Assembly (NCBI GenBank): GCA_024036415.1
Contig: JAMWET010006596.1
Coordinates: forward strand, 62,001 to 126,000
Origin: Prochilodus magdalenae
Lineage: Eukaryota > Chordata > Actinopteri > Characiformes > Prochilodontidae
Direction of reading: 5' to 3'
DNA length: 64,000 bases
The notes beneath the pieces are model-generated. The model was not told the DNA's origin. It worked only from the letters and a program-made list of their open reading frames with translations, and searched no databases. Of the stretch, positions 47,021 through 58,290 are shown one piece after another. The position numbers and the translations under genes were made by a program. Position 1 is the first letter of the stretch, and each line of letters begins with the position of its first letter.

Positions 47021-47370
47021 GAAAATAGTAAAAAAGAGCAATCTCTTTCTGCACCATCGCAGCACTTCTGCCAGGGAGTGACCATTGGATGGTCCAGCAG
47101 AATGGTCAGCGTGGAAAATTTAGCCATCCTTCATCATTTTGAAAGCTGTGTCCAATCGTATTCATCCACAGCAGCAGGTAGCCCACTTGCTTTGGCCACT
47201 CCGCTGACCACCTTTTCCAATTGGCCGAAGCTCCCTGACCAGGCCATGGGTCATTGGCCTGGCCGAACAGAGGCCATGCTCCTGACTAATGGGGTCCAGA
47301 GTGGCTGCAAGAGTGATTAATGACTGGTCAAGCTGAAGGCAGTACGGTGCCATGACACACCCGCTGGGCA
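47021..47370. other. Candidate conserved non-coding block
   Basis: Repeat-free, dense in CCAAT / ATTGG words (ACCATTGGATGG near 47082, CCAATTGGCC near 47217, GTCATTGGCC near 47249) and with GTGATTAATGAC near 47312. Open on both strands (102 and 69 codons) without motifs. Confidence 0.35.
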
Positions 47371-48189
47371 TGGGGCTCTAAACAGCAAGGTCTTTGTCAG
47401 GCGACATTCTGCCTATTCCTCATGTGCAATATGTTTCTGCCAACCTACACCCAAATGTTCCACTTGAACCCTGCATTGAAGTTCGAAAAGCACTGATTTG
47501 ATTTCTGTCTGAAAACAACCCTGAGTTTAATTCACTTTTGTCTTTCACATGTGAATGTTAAAGAACCGTATGTTTGTCAATGAAACAAATTGACTTTGAT
47601 GTTTGAAAATTAAATTTTCGTCAATCATAAATGTGGTATCCAAAATCTATCCAAAGGCTAAGTTAGGCAATAGCAACGTGTCCCATCCTAGTGAACACAG
47701 TCCGTCTAATGCCAAGCCGTCTAAATGAATCCATGGTATTGGGATCCTTCAGAAGTAAGTATAAGGCCCTCCATGCTCTGGTAGTTAAAGGCAAGTAAAC
47801 TGAGATTGCCCTACAGGGTATTTTGTTCTTGTTAGCCTATTATGAACAGATGGGATCTCTTTTTCATTCGTTTTTCAGTTTGGATATAAATGCTACGCCA
47901 GGCAAGCTACAAAGCAAATCTTTTTTGAATTATCTCACGAGAAAATTAAACCAAAGAAGCGAGGCCATTATGTTGTTGCGGAGACGATGATGAATCTTTT
48001 CAGTTTTACGTACCCTGTCCCAAATCAATACAATGCTCTTATTTGAAAGGACAACTTCTATTTTTGCGATGGCTTTCTTTTTTAAATAATTATAAATGAA
48101 CTGAAGTACATAGAATGAATACAATCATCACAAGCTATCATGACTCACAATGTGAGTCATAACCGAATCTCAAGTTTTGAGTAAAGACA
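47371..48189. other. Unique non-coding DNA
   Basis: No recognised feature. Confidence 0.4.
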
Positions 48190-48620
48190 TCGCAAACTTT
48201 CTAAGCTCATCCTAAGAAAGCCCCTGCAGCTGCCACTGTGTGTGGGTGGACTGTTTGTCTCCTGTGGACCTGGGAGATGGGCCTCAAAAGTTCTTTGCCC
48301 TTTCAGCTAATTGGCCGTGGGCTGCCCTAAAAAATTATTGACAGTTGTGTGATATACTGCCTGCATTGTGTCTTTGCCCACTGCGTGTCACGGTAAATAA
48401 TGCCCTTCCACAAGATATGTGGAGCATCCTGGCTGAAGAGCAGCATGGTTCCTGGGGTGACAGACCTTCTCTGTGGGGCGGCAGGGTCTTCAGCAGTGTC
48501 CCGCTGCTGGAAATTAGTTGTCGGCTGGCCTCTCTTTCTGCTGGTGTCAGGCCTGGGTCCTTGATGAGAGATTTGTTGATTTGATAACTCGATTAGGCCT
48601 CAGGCTGCAGGATGTGGTGT
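48190..48620. other. Candidate conserved non-coding block
   Basis: Balanced repeat-free DNA with CAGCTAATTGGCCGTGGG near 48304, CACGGTAAATAATGCCC near 48389 and TTGATAACTCGATTAGGCC near 48579: homeodomain and GATA-type cores in GC-rich context. No coding motif. Confidence 0.35.
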
Positions 48621-50106
48621 CAGAGAGCAACTAGATCACCAAAAGACCCTTGCTCCTACTCCTGAACCTCTCCCCAGAACAGCAGCATGATGTAGATATT
48701 AGACTCAGTTAGACTACTATTAAGATACTGTTATTATTAAAACTAATAACTCAAAATATCAGACAATATCAGCACAAGCATATTTGAAATTTGCACCTAA
48801 AAACCTATTTTAATACACACAGGCAAGCATTTGAATGAACATTTGCTTAGCCTCTTCTGATGAACACCATAAATAGCCAGGCCAGGGATTGTGCTAAGCT
48901 CTCTGTCAAGTAGAGAAGTAGAAATCCCAATTAGCGCTATGCTAAAATATCATAATTAATTTGGTACCTTCAAAGACTATTCCATTTTATGTCAGAATGG
49001 TCTTGATCCTAGGTAGAGACAGAGGCATTATTCAGAATTACAGCCTGGATAGACTCTTCACCCAGTTCCATTCTCAGAATAATCTGGTTTTGTTAGTGTG
49101 AGGAGGAGGTGCAGTTTCCCCTTATCCTGCTCATTAAGTCGGATTCTCCAAGAGGATTTATATCAAAAGGCCCAATCCCACATGAAACAGCCATAAAGAA
49201 GCCCCTTGTGGACTTTTGCAGGTAGGGCCAATCACAACTCACTTGGGAATTAATTAAATAACGAAGAAATAAAGAAAAGTGAATATGCGTCTAACTTTCC
49301 GGTGCAATCAAGCTGTCATAACTGAGACATATCATTTCATGAAGAATTTAATAGACAAATTCCACTTTATAGCTCAAACCTCACAGAATCTCTCATTGAG
49401 ATGTAAATGGTTTATATGGAATGGTATTAGTGCCTCCAAATAATTTCGGATACAGTATTCGGTATCAGTAGAAATTTGGCCCCACTGAAAATCTCAATCA
49501 TTGACTTCTTTACATTGCCCTGTTTCTTTATCAGAATCTCCTCCAATATGCATAACCATGTTGTTTATATTATTAACCCTTGCTCAGCATGCAGAAAGCT
49601 GTGAGTCTGAATGTAATGTTAAAATGTTTGCATCTCGTGTGGCATCTTGACTGTAAAACTCTGAAATGTTTTGGACTAGTACTGAACAGATCTGTTATTC
49701 ATATTTACCATTATAATTGTCTCTCCAGCTATACATCATGAAAATTACTGGGGAAGTAATGGAGATACGCTGGTTTTAATTTGAGAGGGAGGCTCCAAAA
49801 TATCCTAAGTGCATTTCAGTGGCTAATAGAGAGGCACAGGAGCACAGGAAACAGAAGGTATGCTGGTCTATTGAATCTTCAAAATATTGAAGTATTGACA
49901 ATAAAACTATCTGACTTGACTTGAAAGTTCTATGACTTCCCGTACACGTCTCTAAAACTAGTCTATATTGGTTGTTTAATAGATTAAGTTTTTCAGTTAA
50001 GAATCTTTAAGTAAGTCAAAAATTTACAAGCCAAAACTGTACAACCTTGCTCTAAATACTTCATCATTTAGTCCAGCTATTCAGTTACAGTTACATTTAT
50101 ATTCCT
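48621..50106. other. AT-rich unique DNA
   Basis: 48890-49260 contains TTAGCGCTATGCTAAAATAT and GGAATTAATTAAATAAC-type words and may be regulatory. Otherwise no feature. Confidence 0.35.
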
Positions 50107-50326
50107 TTAACCTCCTGAGACCCCACCATCCTCATATGAGGACATTACATTCTGCTTCTCTGCACCATGATACTTTTTAAATATGAGGACATTGTTTTTT
50201 GCCAAAAACAACTTCGACGTTTAAAAGACGACGTTTAGTTTTTATACTTGTCAGGTCCTACTAATCAAGAATAGCTAGGAGAAATTAAAATTGCACACCA
50301 AGCAAGTCCGGGTCTCAGGAGGTTAA
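50107..50326. mobile_element. piggyBac-like miniature element
   Basis: Flanked by TTAA on both sides (50107-50110 and 50323-50326), with 13-bp perfect inverted ends CCTCCTGAGACCC. Just inside the left end is a 14-bp perfect palindrome, TCCTCATATGAGGA, and the word ATATGAGGACATT occurs twice. 220 bp, no transposase. TTAA duplication and inverted ends starting CC are the hallmark of piggyBac-driven elements. Confidence 0.85.
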
Positions 50327-50608
50327 AACAACAAAATATCAAAAACTACAAGTAAAAAATACCTCTATCATGCTTTTACAAACTAACAAGTTGCCAAATA
50401 CTCATTCTTGAACATACATTATTGAATTTACTTGTTAGAAAAGCAATAACTTGAATATGAACCCTGATCTTCCTTTGAATTTTTATTACAAATGCATCAA
50501 AACAATAATTACCATAAGTAAGCTAATATACAAAGCTGTGTGGTTGTCCTTTATATTTACAAATTTGAATCAAATGAATTAAGTAACTTTACCATACTAC
50601 TGCATACA
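50327..50608. other. AT-rich unique DNA
   Basis: No recognised feature. Confidence 0.45.
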
Positions 50609-50658
50609 TTTATTATTATTATTATTATTATTATTAATAATAATAATAATAATAATAA
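50609..50658. repeat. Palindromic TTA / TAA trinucleotide array
   Basis: A run of TTA units turns directly into TAA units, so the 50-bp array is nearly its own reverse complement and can fold into a single hairpin. Confidence 0.97.
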
Positions 50659-51356
50659 ACAAGTATTATAAGTATTATACTTTAAAATCTTAATGGGCTT
50701 CATGTCATTAGGAACACTAGTTGTCCCACTCCTAGACACAAAAGTAAAAGAAACCCACGTGTGACTGTCTAAAAGCTGTGCATTGAGCTGCCCTTTAATG
50801 CAGCCTTCCTTCTGAACTGCCTGTCATGTTTCTTCTATAACACACAGGGCACAAGGCCATGTCCCAGCTGTCCGCGCACACACACGCGCTAACTCGACCC
50901 TGCAGCTCTCCGCTGCCCCACACACACGCTCGGCCGCGACTCGGCAGCCCCAGACAGGATGTAGCACATGTGTATCATATTAAGGACGTCTCTTCCCAGG
51001 ACCCATAGGTGGTATTGGATAAACAGCTGCCCTGCTCCAGGGGCCCATGCTCCCTGAGCTGATATTTCACACGTCCGTACCAGGCCAGACACAGGTGGGA
51101 ATGCCTTCATGGAGGCTAAGCACAAGCCGCTGTTGTTTTTGCCACAGTGAAAGAAGACAGGGGATTCTATTCAACCAGGCAAAGTCCCCGCACGGTCGTA
51201 CCGGGTCAGGGGACAGAGGCGAGCCAGGAGGCCCTACACCGGGCCTCAGAGATGCAGGAACTATACACAAGGCCAGAGAAGCATGGAGGTGAACGCTTTG
51301 AGCATTCATTAAAAGCCTGTTTAAAAAAAAGCATAAAAGTCTTATAATATATATAT
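50659..51356. other. Unique block, GC-rich centre
   Basis: 50860-51300 is CpG-bearing (GCTCGGCCGCGACTCGGC near 50928, CCGCACGGTCGTACCGGG near 51188), repeat-free and open on both strands without motifs. A candidate regulatory element. Confidence 0.3.
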
Positions 51357-52432
51357 AAGTTATAAGTCAGGGCTTCTCAACTCCTGTCCTGGACTGTTTA
51401 GGAATCCTGTCCTAGACTGTTCCCTGCTCCAGAAGCAAAGCTGGGTAGTAACTAGTTGCATTCATTCAGTTACATTTCAAGTGCAGAATATTTTCCTTCA
51501 TTCTAAGTTAGGAAGAACAGTCGCCTGTCTTTAATTAGGTCCTTTACAGCCGGTCACATGTATGTTTGTGTTTAATTTGTTTGATTCAGCACCTGTGTTG
51601 CTGTAACACGGTTTACAATGAGCCATGTGTTTAATACCTAATGCTTTTCCCAAATAGTCCTATGACAATATGTGTGATATAGAGGCTGAAACTCTTTTCA
51701 CGTATTCTTCAATTACTCTTTCAATGAAGTAACAAAGATACAGTTTTCACCTGGCCACTCCATGTGACTAGTATCTGGATAGTATCCTGGTAAGGTTTTA
51801 GCCATCTACAGTATTTATACTTGGTAGTCAAATGTGTCTCTAGTAGCCCAATTCCGGTGTGGGATGAAATGTGCAAATCCATTATCACACAGCAACTAAT
51901 TACCAGGTGCTTATCTGTTCGGCCTCTATAGTCTGCAGTTTGTTTGTCCATGTTGAATGTCCATCTGGCTATTAAGCATTTTGTTTCCCCTACTACGTGC
52001 ATCCTCCATAATTACCTTCTTTGCAGACACGGAGCACATGCCCAGTGAAGTACTGCACGTTTCCACTGAAGTTTTGGTTGTCGAATGTGTCTTGGAAAGA
52101 CAGATGTGTTTACACTGCAATAACATGTGGCTCAAATTCAACTCAGACCACCTTCTGAAGTGGTTTGAATGATCAGATTTTCATCTGTTTTAAATGCGTC
52201 TCGCACTTGGATTTTTACGCGGCTTGGCCTTAAACCTGATATTCAAGACGCATGAAGTGGCCAGGTATAAACGGGTTCTGAGGAATACTTTTACTTGAGG
52301 AAGGTTTTACTCTACTCTATCTAGTTTTGGCAGGACCACACCTGACCCATTCCGCGAAGAGTTCAGTAATCAGATGATGAGCTGGAACACATGGATTGAG
52401 ACCGTGGGTTCCCTGGACTGGAGTTCAGAATC
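51357..52432. mobile_element. Nested cluster of inverted-repeat elements
   Basis: CTTCTCAACTCCTGTCCTGG (about 51361) and the reverse complement of 52405-52435 (CTGAACTCCAGTCCAGGG) look like two ends of one element whose middle holds other repeats: TGGGTAGTAACTAGTTGCAT (51442) and ATACTTTTACTTGAGGAAGG (52287) are typical of the two ends of a second teleost element. Words at 52150-52280 (GTGGCCAGGTATAAACGG) suggest a third. Boundaries are approximate. Confidence 0.4.
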
Positions 52433-54099
52433 ACTCCTCTAAGCAATAAGCACAAGAAATAGCCAGGACAATGATCAGTGAGACAGTAAGCCAACCGATT
52501 CATTTCATTCCAAAGTTTCCAGTGGATAATTATGATGATCCAGTAAAGTACTGAACAGAGAGTTGGACAAAGCCTCATTGACTGAATATCAAAATATTTC
52601 ATGCTCCATGTTTTCCAAACTCCTTAAACGTTGAATCTAGGACGTCGGTTGCATTTTCTGCTTCTTATGATGCAAGTTATTACACATATAATTCCACATT
52701 TACACTCTGTCCATTAAACTGTGTTCTGCATCTCAAATATCCAGTTGACATTCTAGTGTCTTCCTATTGTCTACCTTCTTCTCAGTAATGTCATTTTAGA
52801 GTTACACATCATGTCAGACACATAGTTGTGAGCTTATCTTATCATTTTTTTTTTTTTTTTTTTAGATTGGAAGTATGAGATAAATACACAACATTAAATA
52901 CTGATAGATAAGATTTTGTACTTTGTAGACTTTGGAGGCATTGTGTATTTTTCTACATTCAACTCAGCATGTAGCACTTTGATAGTCTAACAGTGTTCCG
53001 TACATTTGATAATCTATTTGCATGAAGGGAAAACAGGATTTGGTGAGTTATGGACTGTATCTGCAAGAACATGTGCAACACATGAGGACATCAAACATGT
53101 GGTGTTTATCCTCTTAGCTTCAAGACTGTGGTGGAAGTCACTGTGGTGTTTCAGCACTAACTGGAATCAATTGACAGCATTTTAACATGAAGAGTTAGCC
53201 ATCAAAAGTCTAAACCCTTGACTGGCACTCATAACGTCAGTTACTTGAGCTTCATTTAACTTGTTTAAGATAGTTCTAGACTTTAAAAGGGCTGCTCTCG
53301 GAGAAAGACAGAACAGCGTAGACATGCTGACTCGTTCTGGAGCTGTATTACATTTAGATGTCTTTTATGAATGCCTCGTTAGAAGTGGGCTGGCAAAAAT
53401 CTAATGTTCACATGGAAGTGATGAGAACGCAGTGGAGCAACCAAATAAAAGACAGGTGCTGACAGGATGCATGCTCCAGTAGCATAAGAAAGGCCCAGTA
53501 CAAATAAGTTTCTGTAGTATGTAACCTGAATTAGGTTATGCAACACATAAAATTTTCTGGCTCTACACATAACACTGTAAAAAGAGAGAAAAGAAGAGAA
53601 AAAAAGAGAAAATAAAAGTCAGCTAAACCTAAAGTCAAGTAACTTATTACACAGATTTTCTTAAATTTCCTCGCCTTGCGGACACTGGAGTTCACCCAAC
53701 ATAACAATAGATCCTTTGTTTTTACCATTTTGTCCATCATGCCATCCAACTAATCATTTTTTAATAGTGGGTTGCCAGTTATGGATAGCTGTGGCATCAC
53801 TGGGTTCAAGTATAAAGCTTTAAATAAGTAAATAACCGGGTTAACCTGAAATGCTAATGCTATTGACCTTAAAATAAAACACTCAACATTAAAAGAATAG
53901 CTGCACCCAGAAGGAAGTGTCAGATTGCAATGCTGTTGGGAAGGAAGATGAAGGTTACCAGGAACAATAAATTATGATGAATTTACACTGATAAGGGCTG
54001 CATTTTACTGAGTTACACATTCAGCAGTAGTAAGGTCTCTCAGCCTGGCATTGGGTCGCCATGTTTGCTAATGCAACATATCAGACGTGTCATCTTTTA
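52433..54099. other. AT-rich unique DNA with a poly-T run
   Basis: A 19-bp T run at 52845-52863. No gene. The rest is unremarkable. Confidence 0.4.
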
Positions 54100-54500
54100 G
54101 TGGTCAAGGTTCCTAATGGTGTCTTGTGATAATCCGTCCCATGCAGCTTGAAATTCTCACACAGTTTCTGGAGGTGGAATGACAAAAGGCCTGCTGGATG
54201 TGTGATGCGTGACAATAAACCATTCATCTTGACGCTGACCATGGTGTCTCCGCACACAGATTCGTTGGTCATCTCCACCAAGACAAAAGCAGGAACTGAA
54301 AATGACCTGCTGCCATTCTGAGTCACCATCCTCAGTCCAGTGCATGCTGGCTCAGGATAGCAGGGACAGAGTGCGCTCCCTGGACACCTGGGCTTGGACC
54401 AAACTGATAGTGGTGGGGAAGAAAGAGGGGTACATCGAAACATTGGCACCTGAACGTGGCAGAACAGGTATGCAAGTCGAATCATTTTTCAGACAGTTGT
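54100..54500 (-). pseudogene. Tc1/mariner transposase fossil, copy 3
   Basis: On the minus strand from 54345, His-Trp-Thr-Glu-Asp ... Glu-Trp-Gln-Gln-Val-Ile-Phe-Ser is followed by a Phe-Cys-Leu-Gly-Gly-Asp-Asp-Gln-Arg-Ile segment and then Arg-His-His-Gly-Gln-Arg, the order found around the first catalytic aspartate of Tc1-like transposases. The Asp-Glu-Ser-Arg of that site is missing or replaced. Upstream coding continues in other frames (54352-54500), so the copy is frameshifted. It shares the TGACCTGCTGCCATTCT word with 32644-32660. Inactive. Confidence 0.6.
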
Positions 54501-54999
54501 AGGCCAGTGACTTATCAGGAGTAATGAATGAATGAATGATGTAGCATGAGAGTCTTCCTGACAGAACTGGCGCTAAAGCTTCCATTTCTGTAATCCATGT
54601 TAGTATAACTGCGTAGAGTGTAGTAACTAAACGAGCATTAAATAGATTGATGTCTTTTAAATATCATCTATTTTTCTGTCTCTGCATCTGAAAGCTATTC
54701 CTCTTACACTATGTTTTAAAAGTCAAGCCATAAGATGGTCACGCTCCAGCAGCATACTGATGATGCCAATGGTGGAAGAGGAGAGAAGAAAAACATCCAC
54801 CTACAAAGATGCATAGTCTGGAAAGGTACAGCTTCCTTCTACATGATCAGGACCAACAACAATGAATGAGGTGATTGTACTCCACTAATGAAGCTTGATA
54901 AAAGTCTTGAGTGAATTATGAGTTTTTTTTTCTCCTAGGCTGAGAGTATACAGAGTAATTAATTGTGTGGAAAGACACTGAATTGAACAAGTATCTAAT
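54501..54999. other. Unique DNA
   Basis: An AATG run at 54523-54538. No other feature. Confidence 0.4.
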
Positions 55000-55258
55000 T
55001 TATATATCGTCGCTGTCCAATGAAAAACATGTCCATTTTTGTTGATTTTTACTTTTATGCCTCATTTGATCACATGAGCTGCTTTTTACACTGTAAGGAA
55101 ATTTCATGAAGAATGGACCAACAGAAATGGCCCAAAACTGCTTGGAAAGACGTCTGGTTCCATTGACTTCCATTCAAATTAAATGAGGTTTTTGGCCTCT
55201 CCTGTAAAGTTGCCATTTTAGAGATCGCTGTTTTTGTTTGGACAGCGACGATATATTA
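55000..55258. mobile_element. Miniature inverted-repeat element D, copy 1
   Basis: The left end TATATATCGTCGCTGTCCAA matches the reverse complement of the right end (TTGGACAGCGACGATATATT, 55238-55257) almost perfectly. Inside are AAGAATGGACCAACAGAAAT and CCTGTAAAGTTGCCATTTTA. About 260 bp, no frame. Ends rich in TA suit a Tc1/mariner-type origin. Confidence 0.8.
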
Positions 55259-55374
55259 TATCATAATCATTTTAATAAGGAATTTTGCATCCTACTCTGT
55301 TAGCTGAATAACCATATGTAAGGTAATTAATATTTATTAAATTATATATATTAATATTTTTACTCTAACGCAAA

Positions 55375-55620
55375 ATGATGTTTAGAAAGTGCTATAATTT
55401 TATAAATAGTTTCACTTTTATGCATCATTTAAATACAGCAGCTGTGTTTACATAATGTAAACATATCATGATGAGTGGACCAACAGAAATGGCCTAAAAC
55501 TGCTTGAAAACAAAACCTGGGTTCATTGATTTACATTAAAGTTAAATTAGGTTTGTTCCCTCTCCTGTAAAGCTACCATTTTGAAGATACTTGTTTTTCC
55601 TTTAACCGTGACAATATATA
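55375..55620. mobile_element. Miniature inverted-repeat element D, copy 2
   Basis: Same orientation as copy 1 and about 120 bp downstream: GAGTGGACCAACAGAAATGG, CTAAAACTGCTTG, CCTGTAAAGCTACCATTTTG and an end ACCGTGACAATATATA in the same order. It is more decayed, and its left end is eroded. Confidence 0.75.
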
Positions 55621-57049
55621 ACCTCTTATTTTTAAAAACTGGTAGTGCTATAAATACATTTCACATGTATAAATGAAATATTAAACAACTTTTCCTAATA
55701 AAAAAACAAACAGAATCCTAGGATATGTTGTCCTGAAACTTATTTGATCAAAGGAAGGCAGTGGGACAAGTTAGAACTTGTCTGTACGTGGACACATGTC
55801 CTCTATTGTCCATTTTACTCCTTTCCCAGCAGTTGAGCTCAATACAAACTGTCAGCAGTCCCCCACTTGCTGTCACACCCAAAATGATGGGCCTGATGAA
55901 CAAAAGGGGTCAGGACAGATTGGCGAGGGGACTTTCCGAGGGGGCTACATTTTACATTTGGGTGGAGATCAGGGGCATGCCATCCTCATGGAGTTCCCTC
56001 ATGACTTTACATTAGCTCTAAGCAGGGGGTGGTCCTATCCAAACAAGAGGAGGAGGCACAGAGAGTCATCTTCCTTTGTGCAGTGCATGTGAGACTTCAC
56101 ATTTTAGGCTTTGGTAACCATTTATCTGAGCCCTGTTAGACAACACTGCCAAAATTATGCCATAACCATGTCATGGAACATGTTAAATGCTGTCAGGAGT
56201 GGTCATGAAAGATTGCATGAAATGTTTATCATTAGGTTTTATTGTCACTAGCTCTTACAGCCTAAAACATGAAGAGGGTGAGTTGAACAAGCATATTGGT
56301 TACATGACTAAACAAGTATTGATGGTGGTTCTTTATAAATATTGTACTTCCTTAGTTTTTAGTTGGAAGGTATAGCAAAATAATTCTTCCAAACCTGCAA
56401 AAAGCAGCTGTATTCTTAATGCTGCCATTACAAAATGCAAATTGCAGTTACTTAATGTCTGTATACTGAATTAGTACTGAATTAGTAATTCTGAATACCA
56501 CAAATCCAGCCATACATTAGTCATAATTTGGCATGACATCTTATGATATCATATTACATATGTCATGGCATATTTCTGACATATGTAGGGTGTCACTAAA
56601 ACTTTTAAGAGTGTAAAAAAAACAAACACCAAGTAGCATCAATGTCTTCCATTAGCTTTTTATTATGTTTCAACTAAACCATAGACTGCTTACATATAGT
56701 CTTGCAAAATTACCCAGTGAGCTTTATATCAACTGATCTGAAATCAATTTCATTGTGTTATCAGAGTGTTATCTGCTGATGAACTTCTTAATTCCTGAAT
56801 ATAACCTCCAAAAGATGTGCTCACATTTAGCTTCTTCACTCTCAAAACTACATAACTTACAGATGAGTTCCATAGTACCTATCAAACAATTCATAGTAGT
56901 TGCTAAATATCATTCTTTTAAGATTAATAACTAAATAATAATCCTGAGGCTTAAGAAGATGCTTCCTTGCACTGTATGTATTGATTTCAGTAGGTTGACA
57001 GCTGATAGCTATTGAGGGTAAAGAAGTCGTAGATGGACAGCTGTCTGTC
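55621..57049. other. Unique non-coding DNA
   Basis: 55860-56060 is a balanced repeat-free stretch (GATTGGCGAGGGGACTTTCC near 55918) that could be regulatory. The rest is AT-rich, with one octamer at 56435-56442. Confidence 0.35.
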
Positions 57050-57300
57050 CTCCTCAGTCTTTACTGCTAGGTCTGGTGGATCTGTGACATGTGTCTCCTT
57101 TTGTGTATTTACTACACAGGACGATTCGTCTATGGGAGCACCATACAGTCAGTGACATTGTGGGGGCGTACGGGGGTGGCGAGACGGGGTACTGGTGGGA
57201 CTCAGACAACAACATCTGTTTTATCACTCTCTCTGGGCACCTGTTGCTCCTCATCATCAGGGGAACATCCTATCATCCTATACTGTTAAAGGGCCATTAA
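57050..57300. other. CpG-bearing block open in several frames
   Basis: TTTACTACACAG at 57108-57119, after a pyrimidine-rich stretch, looks like a splice acceptor. The following DNA keeps several CpGs (GACGATTCG, GGGGCGTACGGGG, GGCGAGACGGGG) and stays open to 57300 in one plus frame whose peptide holds Gly-Glu-Thr-Gly-Tyr-Trp-Trp-Asp-Ser. Another plus frame and the minus strand are open too. I do not recognise a protein. It could be a conserved element, a rare exon, or chance. Confidence 0.25.
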
Positions 57301-57779
57301 TCATTAGCTCATTATTTCATCACCACCGCATCCAAGTACGCCTTCCACACCGTGGCACCGAACTGGCATCAACAATGTATTTTGAGAGGGTTCAGCCATT
57401 AGAAGTTGGAGTTATCACCAGCTAAAACAAAACCACGATGTAATTTGATGTTCTTTTTTTATTCAGCTCTATAAAAAACAAGGAAAGATTCAACTGACCA
57501 TGAGGATTCTTACCCTCTCAACCTTCACAAGTCCATCTAGGCTTCCAGGTCCTTGTTATTTCACTTAACATTGCCCTTATATAGTTGCTCAAGTAAGTAA
57601 GTCTTAGGGTGCAATCCATGGTATGATAATCTACATCATTTTGGACTCATAAAAGATATTTAATACATATAGTGTAACAACAGTATAATTACATCAGACA
57701 TCTATGGGCCAAAGAACTACCAAACCAACAAAACCTACATTTCGACACTTTCTAAAACTGTAACTGGAAGCAAATGTTG
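57301..57779. other. AT-rich unique DNA
   Basis: No recognised feature. Confidence 0.45.
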
Positions 57780-58290
57780 AGGGTAACGTAGTATATGAGG
57801 CTGTTTGTATGTGCTGCAGGCTAGGGGAGGGCAAAGGGAGGGGAACGGGTTTGTCTGCCCATTTTACAGCCTGCAGGAGCGGAGCGTAGCTGTAAGGAGG
57901 GGAGTGTACTGGAGTGTGGGAGTGATTGATGGGGAGCAGGAGCGGTGAGGCGGAGAGCTGTCAGTCACTACAGTGCCCTCAAAAGGCCTCCAGGCTCACC
58001 TTGGTGTTTGCGCATTTTCATGCAATTGCCCCCATAATAGGGGGTCAGCCTGCCCCGCCAGACAGAGAAAAACAAGGGCTGATTTGTTTAGATCTGTGCT
58101 GCACTTTACAGCGGTGGCTAATTGTGGCAGCCTCCTAACATTCATGATCATTATTACACCTGGCTCCGTTTCTCAAGCTTCAAAGAGATGTAATTAGCTT
58201 GAAATATCAAATTAGACCTGTGATATCTCTGTAGCACTGTAATTACAGAGGTGAGCAATGACTCCCCTGCTGGGTTACAGTGTAACACAA
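57780..58290. other. Candidate conserved non-coding block
   Basis: GC-rich and purine-rich part (57820-57950) followed by a balanced stretch with GCACTGTAATTACAGAGG near 58232, GTAATTAGCTTGAAATATC near 58191 and GGTGGCTAATTGTGGCAG near 58113. It has a high density of TAATTA-type homeodomain cores without repeats. No coding motif. Confidence 0.4.

Noticed and set aside
54157..54345. A cellular gene exon on the minus strand
   Set aside because: The Trp-Gln-Gln-Val-Ile-Phe context and the frameshifts identify a Tc1-like transposase fossil.
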